Positions 10,093-18,033 of a DNA stretch of 64,000 bases are shown one piece after another. Numbering within the stretch: the stretch's first letter is position 1; every line of letters begins with the position of its first letter. This DNA is from Streptococcus minor DSM 17118. Lineage in GTDB: Bacteria; Bacillota; Bacilli; Lactobacillales; Streptococcaceae. Location: contig NZ_AQYB01000033.1 of the NCBI RefSeq assembly GCF_000377005.1, positions 372,001 to 436,000 of the forward strand. The letters are read 5' to 3'. The translations under genes were made by a program, and so were the position numbers. Below the pieces are notes generated by a model, which did no database searches, was not told the DNA's origin, and worked only from the letters and a program-made list of their open reading frames with translations.

Positions 10093-10102
10093 ACTAAATC
10101 AT

Positions 10103-10232
10103 AACCACCCGTCAAACGGGTGGTTTGAACAAGGGCTATAAGCCCACATCACCAGCCAGCGCCTAAAGACGCTGGCTTTCACTTTGTTCAAGCCTAATCG
10201 CTTTTGACTCGTCACTTGCCTCTTAAAGAGGC
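10103..10232. repeat. IS200 subterminal hairpin cluster (tnpA 3' side)
   Basis: Four nested or adjacent stems. The outermost pairing is TTGAACAA (from 10124) with TTGTTCAA (about 10184-10191), enclosing the GGGCT/AGCCC and AGCCAGCG/CGCTGGCT stems. Such structures are recognised as single-stranded DNA by the Y1 transposase and also block read-through transcription from the DedA-like gene. Confidence 0.65.
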
Positions 10233-10233
10233 C

Positions 10234-10704
10234 TTAGTATTTCTTACCATCATCCCTAAAGGGATCTTCGTACTCTTTCACACTCAATTTATCAAGTGCA
10301 ATGTCATGTTTTTCCTGTTCTTGGATATATTTTTTTATCGTGGCTTCGTTAAGTCCTACCGTGCTTACATAATAACCCTCTGCCCAAAAATGGCGATTGC
10401 CAAATTTGTATTTGAGATTCGCGTGTTTATCAAACATCATAAGAGCACTTTTACCTTTTAAATAACCCATGAAACTTGAAACACTTACTCTTGGTGGAAT
10501 ACTGACAAGCATATGAACATGGTCTGGCATTAGATGCCCCTCGATTATTTCAACCCCTTTGTAACTATATAAACGGCGAAATATTTCTCCTAAACTGCTT
10601 CTATATTGATTATAAATAACTTTTCGTCTATACTTAGGTGTAAACACAATGTGGTATTTACACATCCACTTTGTATGTGATAAACTATGTGCCTTCTGTG
10701 CCAT
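10234..10704 (-). CDS. tnpA: IS200/IS605-family transposase TnpA (Y1 HUH)
   Basis: Single-strand-specific transposase of 156 residues, full length for IS200. The HUH metal site is in HLMPDHVHMLVSIPP, and the nucleophilic tyrosine is in the C-terminal helix LNEATIKKYIQEQ. The phrase YHIVFTPKYRRKV at the N-terminus is typical. I start at the ATG at 10704, six bases after AAAGGAG; a longer in-frame reading to 10740 lacks a ribosome site. No frameshift or stop is seen, so the copy may be active. Confidence 0.95.
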   Translation of the reverse strand: MAQKAHSLSHTKWMCKYHIVFTPKYRRKVIYNQYRSSLGEIFRRLYSYKGVEIIEGHLMPDHVHMLVSIPPRVSVSSFMGYLKGKSALMMFDKHANLKYKFGNRHFWAEGYYVSTVGLNEATIKKYIQEQEKHDIALDKLSVKEYEDPFRDDGKKY

Positions 10705-10850
10705 ATTTTTCTCCTTTCGCTTTGCAATAGGCTTGAACACCTTTATTGTATCGCGTTTGGAGTTTTTTGGTATAACCTGCGATGCGCACCCGCATAGCGG
10801 GTGGTTTATTTGTCTCGCACCTTACGGAGCGAGACGGACTAAAAGTCACA

Positions 10851-10896
10851 TAATCAAAAACCGCTAGACTCTTTACGAGTTCAGCGGTTTTTCTTT
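10851..10896 (-). terminator. Terminator of the response regulator operon
   Basis: On the minus strand AAAAACCGCT pairs with AGCGGTTTTT across a 17-base loop that itself contains ACTCGTAAAGAGT, followed by T5. It is symmetric and could stop transcription from both sides. Confidence 0.75.
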
Positions 10897-10898
10897 TG

Positions 10899-11510
10899 TT
10901 ACGAACGATGCTTATAATAATAAACTGCAAGTTGAGTTCGATCGCGTAATTGCAATTTTTCCATCAAGGCAGAAACATAGTTACGCACAGTTCCCTCACT
11001 CAGGAAAAGAATATCTGCAATTTCCTTGTTGTTTAGGCCATCAGCCACTAATCGCAACAACTGGTTTTCACGTTCAGTCAACTCTTTCAAGTTCACCTCT
11101 GCCTTACTTGGATGAATAGACTGGATAATCTGAGAATCAAAAACCAAATGTCCATTTTCAACTGCTTCAACGGCAGGAACAATCCCCTTAATATTCTGTT
11201 TTAAAATATATCCTCGACAGCCCAAAGACATAGCCTTGGTAATATAGTCATCATCTTGAAAAGTAGTAATAAAGAGAATCTTAGCAGATGAATCCCTTTT
11301 CAAAATCTCGGCTGCTGCTTCTATCCCCGACATTGGCTCCATACGAATATCCATCAACAGGAGATCTGGCTGGTGCTCTTGGTACAGGTCGATAGCCTCT
11401 TGTCCACTATGGCCTGTTGCCACGACTGATAAGTTTTCCTTTGAGTTGACGATAGTCTCCAAAGCTTGAACCACTAGGTAATCATCATCAATAACAACGA
11501 GCTTTTTCAT
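10899..11510 (-). CDS. Response regulator, NarL/LuxR family
   Basis: Output partner of the adjacent kinase. The receiver domain (1-120) has acidic pair D9-D10, phosphoacceptor D54 in LLLMDIRMEP, conserved T in LFITTF and K in YILKQNIKG. The C-terminal LuxR helix-turn-helix is LTERENQLLRLVADGLNNKE then SEGTVRNYVSALMEKL. At 203 residues it is standard. Its ATG overlaps the kinase stop by one base (shared A), so the two are co-translated. Likely controls the divergent ABC exporter at 12882-16012. Confidence 0.95.
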   Translation of the reverse strand: MKKLVVIDDDYLVVQALETIVNSKENLSVVATGHSGQEAIDLYQEHQPDLLLMDIRMEPMSGIEAAAEILKRDSSAKILFITTFQDDDYITKAMSLGCRGYILKQNIKGIVPAVEAVENGHLVFDSQIIQSIHPSKAEVNLKELTERENQLLRLVADGLNNKEIADILFLSEGTVRNYVSALMEKLQLRDRTQLAVYYYKHRS

Positions 11511-12553
11511 TATGCTATAGCCTCCTTCCTAAAAATCAGATGCAAGTGATAGCCCTCGGTTTGGTCAATGTTGAGATTGCCACTATACTTTCCAACTATT
11601 TCTTCTATAGAGTAAAGTCCTATTCCTTTGGCACTATTGGGATGGTTCTTTCCATTATCCTGATAAGTTAAGCTGTAAAAGGTAGGTTGCTCAACTATCA
11701 CCAATCTCACCTGATCGCTATTAGAGTGCTTGCAACAGTTGGTGACCAGCTCCTTTACAATCGTCACAAAGTCAAGTTTAACCGAGAGGGGTAAAACTGA
11801 CTCAATACTATAATGAAAGGTTAATTCCCGATTTCTCAGTGGCTGCAAGTTTTCTTCCAAGCGCTGACGAAGGTCAAAGGACTCGTTATAAAGTTGGTGA
11901 AGGGTCTGTCGGATATCTGTCATGCCTGTTTGCAGATGTTCTGATAGAACCTCTAGTTGACCACGAGTGGCCTCATCTTGAGTCGTAATTTGGAGAGCTT
12001 CCAGTTGCAAAATACTACTGCTAATAAGGTGACCAATCGAATCATGCAGGCTGTGAGCAATACGATTACGCTCAGACAAGGTAGCAATTTCTAAGTTTTT
12101 GACTTGGTCCTGCTCCAACTGTTGTTGCTTCCGACGTAGAGCCATCTTATCTTGAGATAGTTGATTCTGTATTTGTGTACTTTGAACTTTATAGTCTTGT
12201 GCTGCCTGTGTTTGGTAGGCTAAGTAGGCTGCCAACACACTAAGGATAAACGATAGTGGCGACGGCATAGCCAGAAGTAGTAACAGACTCATTAATCCCC
12301 AGTAATGCACAACTTGAAGACAGGAATATACAAACAATGGATAGAAAAAAAAGGCTTCTGGAAAGAGGAGAAAAAGCAAAGTGTGGCAAGCTAAAACAGC
12401 CAGTTTGAAATTGGTTTGACCAATAATATCCACTAACAAAGATAGAATCAGAGATGCTAGTAAAAAACCAATCTGTTCCTGCCTATCATACATCAGGACT
12501 AAAAAACTATAACACACAATTGCTAAAACAATTTTTTCAATAATCTTACGCAT
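11510..12553 (-). CDS. Sensor histidine kinase, HisKA_3 (NarX/LiaS-like) type
   Basis: Start placed at the ATG at 12553 because GAGGGGAGGGG lies directly before it; the frame stays open upstream to 12736 but without a ribosome site. The 347 residues show an N-terminal membrane domain of about five helices (residues 8-115) with almost no extracellular loop, a coiled coil (about 118-155), the dimerisation helix ERNRIAHSLHDSIGH with phospho-acceptor H170, and a GHKL ATPase domain (ELVTNCCKHSNS, GIGLYSIEEIV). Such intramembrane-sensing kinases respond to envelope stress. The pair resembles pneumococcal TCS11 in layout; that link is tentative. Confidence 0.92.
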   Translation of the reverse strand: MRKIIEKIVLAIVCYSFLVLMYDRQEQIGFLLASLILSLLVDIIGQTNFKLAVLACHTLLFLLFPEAFFFYPLFVYSCLQVVHYWGLMSLLLLLAMPSPLSFILSVLAAYLAYQTQAAQDYKVQSTQIQNQLSQDKMALRRKQQQLEQDQVKNLEIATLSERNRIAHSLHDSIGHLISSSILQLEALQITTQDEATRGQLEVLSEHLQTGMTDIRQTLHQLYNESFDLRQRLEENLQPLRNRELTFHYSIESVLPLSVKLDFVTIVKELVTNCCKHSNSDQVRLVIVEQPTFYSLTYQDNGKNHPNSAKGIGLYSIEEIVGKYSGNLNIDQTEGYHLHLIFRKEAIA

Positions 12554-12881
12554 AACCCCTCCCCTCAACAAACTAAACAGTAAATGGTTTAGATCAAAGT
12601 AGACACTGGAATGTATACATTCATAGATCCTAAGATTCTGGGAAAAATAACTTTCTTGTGCAACTCTTAGACGATATTTATGTTCATAAGATACACTGCC
12701 CAAATTCCATTCTATTATTAGTATAAGGTATTTCATACAGAATGGCTAGTCTTTCCAAAGAAAATATGATTATTTTCACATAAACTTGTGATCAGAGACA
12801 CTAGTTATTTAAAATATAGAAAGGTATAGTAGATATAGAAGGAAAGCATCATCACTATCAGGTATAGAAAAGGAGTTTTTC
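12554..12881. other. Divergent intergenic region, kinase / ABC exporter
   Basis: A 328-bp non-coding stretch carrying the control regions of both divergent units. I see a motif GGTATAG repeated at about 12822 and 12861, the second just before the AAAAGGAG ribosome site of the ABC gene, but no convincing consensus -35/-10 pair. Binding sites of the response regulator are expected here. A spurious 61-codon extension of the kinase frame runs through 12554-12736. Confidence 0.5.
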
Positions 12882-13820
12882 ATGAAAACAATTAAAATCA
12901 AACAGTTAGTCAAACGATACAAAGAATTGGTAGCTCTTGATCATTTTAACCTAGAAGTCAACGAAGGTGAAATCCTAGGTTTCTTAGGGCCAAATGGTTG
13001 TGGTAAAACGACTGCTATCAACTGCATGTTGGGCCTGTTGACCTATGACAAGGGAGATATTCGCATCTTTGGTGAAGCTATGACTCCAAATGCCTATCAT
13101 ATCAAGGAGAACATTGGAGTTGTCCCTCAGGAATTGGCCTATTTTGAACAGTTGACTGTCTTCGAAAATATCGACTTCTTCTGCGGCCTCTATATCAAGG
13201 ATAAACAAAAACGCAAAGTATTGGTAAATGAAGCTATTGCCTTTGTTGGCTTAGAAGATTATCGAAAATTTTATCCGAATAAATTAAGTGGTGGTCTCAA
13301 GCGCCGACTAAATATCGCCTGTGGGATTGCCCATAAGCCAAAATTGATTTTTCTGGATGAACCGACTGTGGCTGTTGATGCCCAAAGTCGCAACTTTATC
13401 TTACAAGGAATCAAACGCCTCAATAAAGAAGGGGCTACCATTGTTTATACCACCCACTATCTGGATGAAGCAGATAGCTTATGCGACCGCATCATCATCA
13501 TGGATAAAGGACACAATGTTATCGATGGTACTCCGGAAGAGCTCAAATCCATGATTGCAACAAAGGAAATCATCCATTTAGAATTGGTGGAGCAAGCTGC
13601 ACCTGATATCATCAAAGAAATGGAAAATCTTCCTCACTTGCAACTGATGGATAAAAATAAAGCTGTTTACATTCTCCAATTTTCTCAAAAAGGAAGCAAC
13701 ATTGTAGCTATAGCTCAGCTGCTAGAGCAACATAACTTGGCCTACTTGAAGCTCTACAGTGAGCAGCCTAGTCTTAGCGATGTCTTCCTCTCATTTACAG
13801 GAAAGGAGTTGCGTGATTAA
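12882..13820 (+). CDS. ABC exporter ATP-binding protein
   Basis: ATPase of 312 residues, the length of drug/bacteriocin-export type ATPases with a C-terminal extension (residues about 225-312). Walker A GFLGPNGCGKTT near residue 32, Q-loop in VVPQELAYFEQ, signature LSGGLKRRLNIA near 141, Walker B LIFLDEPTVAVD and switch histidine TTHYLDEA are intact. AAAAGGAG precedes the ATG. First gene of a three-gene operon with two ABC-2 permeases, divergent from the two-component system. Confidence 0.94.
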   Translation: MKTIKIKQLVKRYKELVALDHFNLEVNEGEILGFLGPNGCGKTTAINCMLGLLTYDKGDIRIFGEAMTPNAYHIKENIGVVPQELAYFEQLTVFENIDFFCGLYIKDKQKRKVLVNEAIAFVGLEDYRKFYPNKLSGGLKRRLNIACGIAHKPKLIFLDEPTVAVDAQSRNFILQGIKRLNKEGATIVYTTHYLDEADSLCDRIIIMDKGHNVIDGTPEELKSMIATKEIIHLELVEQAAPDIIKEMENLPHLQLMDKNKAVYILQFSQKGSNIVAIAQLLEQHNLAYLKLYSEQPSLSDVFLSFTGKELRD

Positions 13821-13821
13821 A

Positions 13822-14883
13822 ATGAAGGATTTATTGAGATCAATCTATTATTTAGCAAAATCCATCTTGAGGGATAAAAGTTTTACCTTTTGGGTACTCC
13901 TTTTCCCTGCTCTACTAGCGACTTTCTTCCATGTCGCTCTCACCAGTGCTTTTTCCTTTCAGGTTGAAACCATACCCGTTGCAGTTCAAAAAGAATCTTT
14001 TGCAGCCTATGTCTTCCCAGAAACTGGTCTCTTTGATACAAGGCTAGTTGAAAATGATCAAGAAGGCCAAGATTTGCTTAAAAACAAAAAAGTGGAGGCC
14101 TATGTAAACAAAGACTCTGAATTGGTCGTTACCAGTTTGAGTGGTGTCAAACCATCTATCGTACGCTCCATCCTCAGTCAAATGGAGCAGGCTACAGCCT
14201 TGGGAGATGCTGCTAATTATCTTGATTTTTCAGTATCTCCCGTCCAGCAGGAAGAGCAAAAAACAGAACCGATTGCAGTCTATTTCTATTCACTCTTTGC
14301 AATGGTCTGTTTCTATTCTATGTTTGGAGCTATCTCCAGCTGTATGGTCATTCAGCCTAATTTATCCACTTTAGGAGCCCGTCTAACTTCCTCTCCCTTT
14401 AAAAAATCAACCTTTATACTCTCCTCCTTTTTTGTCAACATGTCCTTAACCATGATAGCAATTTTGTTATTGTATATCTACGTGGTGTACTTTTTAAAGG
14501 TTCAACTTTTTTCAAATCCTTTAGAGAGTTTGCTTTTAATCTTTATGGGCAATCTATGTGGAACAGCTCTTGGTTATGCACTAGGAGCCATCAAAAAAAT
14601 CAAAGAGCCGACCAAAGTCATATTTGCAGTTCTATTGACCAATGTTCTAAGCTTTGCAGCTGGCTTGATGTCCATACAAGTGCGTTTTCTGATTTACAAA
14701 CATGCCCCACTCTTTGCTAAGTTCAATCCGATGTCTATCCTAACAGACACCTTGTATCAGATAAACAATCTGACAAACAGTAGCAATCTCGTCTTTGCTA
14801 TCTCCACGCTAGGAGCCTATTCCATACTAGCCCTAGGATTGGCCACACTACTACTGAGGAGGAACCAGTATGACAGTCTTTAA
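13822..14883 (+). CDS. ABC-2 type permease, first subunit
   Basis: About 353 residues, with one N-terminal membrane helix (FTFWVLLFPALLATFFH), an extracytoplasmic loop of about 150 residues and five to six C-terminal helices, the topology of ABC-2 exporters. Start is uncertain: AAAGGAG lies 4 nt before a GTG at 13813 and 13 nt before this ATG; both are in frame and differ by three residues. It follows the ATPase stop immediately and overlaps the next permease by 14 bases. Confidence 0.9.
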   Translation: MKDLLRSIYYLAKSILRDKSFTFWVLLFPALLATFFHVALTSAFSFQVETIPVAVQKESFAAYVFPETGLFDTRLVENDQEGQDLLKNKKVEAYVNKDSELVVTSLSGVKPSIVRSILSQMEQATALGDAANYLDFSVSPVQQEEQKTEPIAVYFYSLFAMVCFYSMFGAISSCMVIQPNLSTLGARLTSSPFKKSTFILSSFFVNMSLTMIAILLLYIYVVYFLKVQLFSNPLESLLLIFMGNLCGTALGYALGAIKKIKEPTKVIFAVLLTNVLSFAAGLMSIQVRFLIYKHAPLFAKFNPMSILTDTLYQINNLTNSSNLVFAISTLGAYSILALGLATLLLRRNQYDSL

Positions 14884-16012
14884 ATATTTGATGACCAGCA
14901 TTTGGCGGATGAAGTGGATTATCCTCATCTATTCTCTTGTATTCTTTATCCTGTCAGCTCTTAATCAAAGCCTCAGTCCTCAGGAAAGGGGAGATTTTTC
15001 CAATACTTCTCTCGATTTGATTCTCGTTCGGCAGGAAAAAAGTAGCCTAGGCGATGCCTTTCAAGAGTATTTGGAAAACCATCATGAAGTTGAAGTTTCT
15101 GACCAACCTCTTGAGACATTAAGGGAACGTATTTTTGTAGGAGAAATGGATGGCATCATTGTTCTACCAGTGGATTTGGAAAACGAGATGATGAAAAAAA
15201 CATCCCCCATCCAGGTCATCACCAATAATAGTAACAGTTCGAGTTTAGTGTACTCCTTGGTCAATGGATACTTTACTTTTGCCAAAGCGATAATGAAAGA
15301 AAAGAGCATGGATTTCGAGACACTCAATCAGGCTTTCTCAAAGGAAGCCAAGGTGGTTGTCCTACAAAATAAGAACAGTAGCGATCAAAACGAAGCCAGT
15401 ATTTGGGCCAAGTTTTACTTCAACTTTATGACCTATATTTTGATATCCATTTTTATCACTCTATTTGGCCTACTACTTTCCAACTTCCAGGAAATAAAAG
15501 TTCTCCAACGGCAGTTGATCTCATCAACTAGCCTAGTTTCAATCAACCAAGCCAAGTTGATAGCCTGTAGCGTCATTGCATTCTTTATCACTTTTCTCTT
15601 TATCACAGGTTCCTTAATTTTTAGACCTAATCTTCTATCTCAACCTATCTTTCTAAAATATGCCTTGGTATCCTTTGCCTTTGCATGTGCTGCTCTATCA
15701 ATGGCCTTTCTGGCATCTGTTATCATTGGCAATAACCGCTTCCTCTACTCTGGTCTGTCAACAGTTCTCGGTTTAGGCCTTTCTTTCATATCAGGGGTCT
15801 TTGTTCCACTCCAAGTCTTGTCCGAACCAGTTCTCAACTTTGCTAAACTCTTTCCTGTCTACTATGTTGTCAAGAGCAACCAAGACATGTCCAGTGAGCT
15901 TAGTAGCTACCTACCGACCATTGGTGTTCTCCTTCTTTTTGCCTTATTCTACTTTATAGTCGCTATGGCTATCAGTCGCGTCAGAAGTGGCAACAAACTA
16001 ATTACTCTTTAA
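14870..16012 (+). CDS. ABC-2 type permease, second subunit
   Basis: 380 residues with the same architecture as the preceding permease: helix near the N-terminus (WIILIYSLVFFILSALNQS), a large outer loop (about 35-180), then helices such as FMTYILISIFITLFGLLLS, VIAFFITFLFITGSLIF, FACAALSMAFLASVIIG and the C-terminal IGVLLLFALFYFIVAMAIS. GAGGAGG precedes the ATG inside the previous gene. The two permeases probably form a heterodimer with the 12882 ATPase. Substrate unknown. Similar operons next to a LuxR-type two-component system export antimicrobial compounds. Confidence 0.9.
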   Translation: MTVFKYLMTSIWRMKWIILIYSLVFFILSALNQSLSPQERGDFSNTSLDLILVRQEKSSLGDAFQEYLENHHEVEVSDQPLETLRERIFVGEMDGIIVLPVDLENEMMKKTSPIQVITNNSNSSSLVYSLVNGYFTFAKAIMKEKSMDFETLNQAFSKEAKVVVLQNKNSSDQNEASIWAKFYFNFMTYILISIFITLFGLLLSNFQEIKVLQRQLISSTSLVSINQAKLIACSVIAFFITFLFITGSLIFRPNLLSQPIFLKYALVSFAFACAALSMAFLASVIIGNNRFLYSGLSTVLGLGLSFISGVFVPLQVLSEPVLNFAKLFPVYYVVKSNQDMSSELSSYLPTIGVLLLFALFYFIVAMAISRVRSGNKLITL

Positions 16013-16028
16013 ATTAGCAACAGTAAAA

Positions 16029-16107
16029 AGCCCTTATCAGCTGTATTGGCCTCAAAAATTGGATATAAATTCCAACGATTGAGAACAACATACAGTGATC
16101 AGGGCTT
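16029..16107. repeat. 79-bp imperfect palindrome after the ABC exporter
   Basis: AAGCCCT at 16029-16035 pairs with AGGGCTT at 16101-16107, and similarity continues inward along both arms (ATCA, CTGTAT, CTCAA) to a centre TTGGA/TCCAA at 16059-16075. It lies 17 bp after the exporter stop. It could fold in RNA from either strand, act as a terminator, or be a small non-autonomous repeat like those scattered in streptococcal genomes. It does not match the BOX A or RUP sequences as I remember them. Confidence 0.7.
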
Positions 16108-16288
16108 ATCTCTTTATAAGAGACTAAAATGAAATCTATTGACGGTTTGTAGAGGCAGCACTATCACGCAACCAAACGAGGCAGCATCTCGTATTGGATA
16201 GGCAATTCTGCATTCAAAACATAAATTAGCTGATAGTTATCAAGCATCGAACGGACAATTAATGCTTCATAAACTCTTTTCTTGACTT
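16108..16288. other. Non-coding stretch between exporter and DUF59 gene
   Basis: Together with the palindrome before it and the terminator after it, this fills 16013-16341. I see no reading frame with a ribosome site and no recognisable gene remnant. Confidence 0.4.
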
Positions 16289-16320
16289 TAAAAAATACAG
16301 TCTCAAGATGAGAACTGTAT
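16289..16320 (-). terminator. Terminator of the rpoD/DUF59 unit
   Basis: On the minus strand ATACAGTTCTC, a five-base loop and GAGACTGTAT (one mismatch) followed by TTTTTT, about 22 bp after the DUF59 stop. Confidence 0.8.
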
Positions 16321-16341
16321 CTTATTGTAGTTAAAACTTGC

Positions 16342-16662
16342 CTATTTTATCCCTAGTGCAATACGGGCATATCGACTCATTTTTTGAATAGTCCAAGGTG
16401 GCGACCAAACGAGACGGACATTTACATTCTTGACCTCTGGTATATCTTTCAAGACATCATGAATTTGGTCTGTAATCAGGTCTGCCAATGGACAACCCAT
16501 GGTCGTCAGTGTCATATCAATCTCTGCTTCACCATCTGTAAAACGGATTTCATAGATGAGACCTAGATTGATAATATCAATCCCCAATTCGGGGTCAATG
16601 ACCTCTTCAAGAGCACTAAAAATGCGTTCTTGAATATCTTTCACTTCATCTTCTGTATACAT
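16342..16662 (-). CDS. DUF59 / MIP18-family metal-sulfur cluster assembly protein
   Basis: A 106-residue single-domain protein of the PaaD/SufT (MIP18) family that helps mature Fe-S proteins. Family hallmarks are ALEEVIDPELGIDIINLGLI with the DPE segment, the strand IDMTLTTMGCPLAD with its conserved cysteine, and VRLVWSPPW near the C-terminus. It follows rpoD after 247 bp on the same strand and ends at a terminator. Its role in streptococci, which have the SUF system, is inferred from the family. Confidence 0.9.
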   Translation of the reverse strand: MYTEDEVKDIQERIFSALEEVIDPELGIDIINLGLIYEIRFTDGEAEIDMTLTTMGCPLADLITDQIHDVLKDIPEVKNVNVRLVWSPPWTIQKMSRYARIALGIK

Positions 16663-16909
16663 TTCTTCTCCCTCATTTTCGAGCTCGGTATTCTCATCAT
16701 TCTTTTTCTACAAATCAGCAAACATCCAATAGCAAGTTGAAACCCGATAAACGACCAACTATATCTTAAAATGTAAATTTCTAAACTTTTGGAAAGACGG
16801 CAATAGCACTATGAGTGGAACAAGCCTTCTTTGCATTCTAAGAAGCACTGTTATTAGCAGTACTCTCTTGAGCCCTAGGCGAATAACCAAATAAGGCTCT
16901 AGGCTATTG

Positions 16910-18031
16910 TTAGTCCTCCATGAAATCTCTTAGCGGTTTACTACGAGAAGGATGGCGGAGTTTCCGAAGAGCCTTGGCTTCAATTTGTCTAATCCGTTCA
17001 CGGGTAACGTTGAAAACTTTTCCAACATCCTCCAATGTACGCATTTTTCCATCATCTAGTCCAAAACGTAGACGCAATACATTTTCTTCACGGTCAGTCA
17101 GGGTATCTAAAACTTCATCCAACTGTTCACGTAAAACGACGCGGGTTGTATAATCCACTGGATTTTCAATTACCTCATCCTCAATAAAATCACCCAAGTG
17201 ACTATCATCTTCTTCACCAATAGGTGTTTCTAAGGAAACCGGCTCTTGGGCAATCTTGAGGATTTCGCGAACCTTATCCGGCGTCATGTCCATCCGCTCT
17301 GCAATCTGCTCTGGTGTTGGATCTTGACCCAATTCTTGCAGGAGATTGCGCTGCTCGCGAACTAGCTTATTGATTGTCTCAACCATATGAACTGGAATAC
17401 GAATTGTCCGAGCTTGGTCTGCAATAGCCCGTGTGATAGCTTGACGAATCCACCAGGTAGCATAAGTTGAAAATTTGAAACCTTTGGAATAATCAAACTT
17501 ATCAACAGCCTTCATCAAGCCCATATTGCCTTCCTGAATCAAATCCAGGAACTGCATGCCTCGTCCAACATAACGCTTGGCAATGGATACAACCAATCGC
17601 AAGTTAGCTTCTGCTAAGCGTTGCTTGGCTTCCACATCGCCCGCCTCAACAGCCAGAGCCAACTCTTGCTCCTCTTCGTTCGTCAAAAGTGGGACAACAC
17701 CGATTTCCTTCAGGTACATACGCACTGGGTCATTGACCTTGGCCGAGTTACTTCCCAGCAACTCTTCATCTGTCAACTCCTTCTCTTCTTCAACCTGCAT
17801 AACACGTGAGCTTGGATTGCCATCCTTATCTACAATTGAAATACCTGCATCTTGAATCCGTTGTAACAAATCATCAATGCCATCCGCATCCAAGGTAAAA
17901 GGAATAGCTAATTTATCATTGATTTCATCATCAATGGCTGTGCCTGCCTTCTTATGGTTGCGAATAAAATCTGCTACTTGAACATCAAAAGTAGTGACTT
18001 CTGTTTTCTTTTCTGCTTTTTTTACTGACAT
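16910..18031 (-). CDS. rpoD: RNA polymerase primary sigma factor (sigma-70/RpoD)
   Basis: Housekeeping sigma factor of 373 residues. Region 1.1 remnant at the N-terminus, region 1.2 ([17 protein letters not shown]), region 2 ([29 protein letters not shown]) for -10 recognition and melting, region 3 and region 4 with helix-turn-helix ([20 protein letters not shown]). The ATG is 2 nt after the dnaG stop with the ribosome site GGAG inside dnaG, so translation is coupled. Part of the macromolecular-synthesis cluster. Confidence 0.98.
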   Translation of the reverse strand: MSVKKAEKKTEVTTFDVQVADFIRNHKKAGTAIDDEINDKLAIPFTLDADGIDDLLQRIQDAGISIVDKDGNPSSRVMQVEEEKELTDEELLGSNSAKVNDPVRMYLKEIGVVPLLTNEEEQELALAVEAGDVEAKQRLAEANLRLVVSIAKRYVGRGMQFLDLIQEGNMGLMKAVDKFDYSKGFKFSTYATWWIRQAITRAIADQARTIRIPVHMVETINKLVREQRNLLQELGQDPTPEQIAERMDMTPDKVREILKIAQEPVSLETPIGEEDDSHLGDFIEDEVIENPVDYTTRVVLREQLDEVLDTLTDREENVLRLRFGLDDGKMRTLEDVGKVFNVTRERIRQIEAKALRKLRHPSRSKPLRDFMED

Positions 18032-18033
18032 AG

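Larger units (their letters stand above)
10103..10850 (-). mobile_element. IS200/IS605-family insertion sequence (IS200 type, transposase only)
   Basis: About 0.75 kb bounded by hairpins rather than terminal inverted repeats, as expected for Y1-transposase elements. At the tnpA 3' side are stems at 10103-10125 (AACCACCC/GGGTGGTT), 10133-10145, 10154-10177 (AGCCAGCG/CGCTGGCT) and 10218-10232. At the tnpA 5' side are stems at 10787-10803 (CACCCGC/GCGGGTG) and 10812-10835 (GTCTCGC/GCGAGAC). No accessory tnpB is present. It sits between the DedA-like gene and the terminator of the two-component operon, so no gene is disrupted. Exact ends are estimates. Confidence 0.85.

Noticed and set aside
10204..10461. 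Plus-strand frame inside the IS200 element
   Set aside because: Antisense to the transposase, no ribosome site, composition unlike a protein.
12554..12736. 61-codon N-terminal extension of the histidine kinase
   Set aside because: A very strong ribosome site directly precedes the ATG at 12553, and the extension has no family resemblance.
16108..16288. Possible degenerate transposase remnant
   Set aside because: Translations of both strands showed no transposase-like segment.
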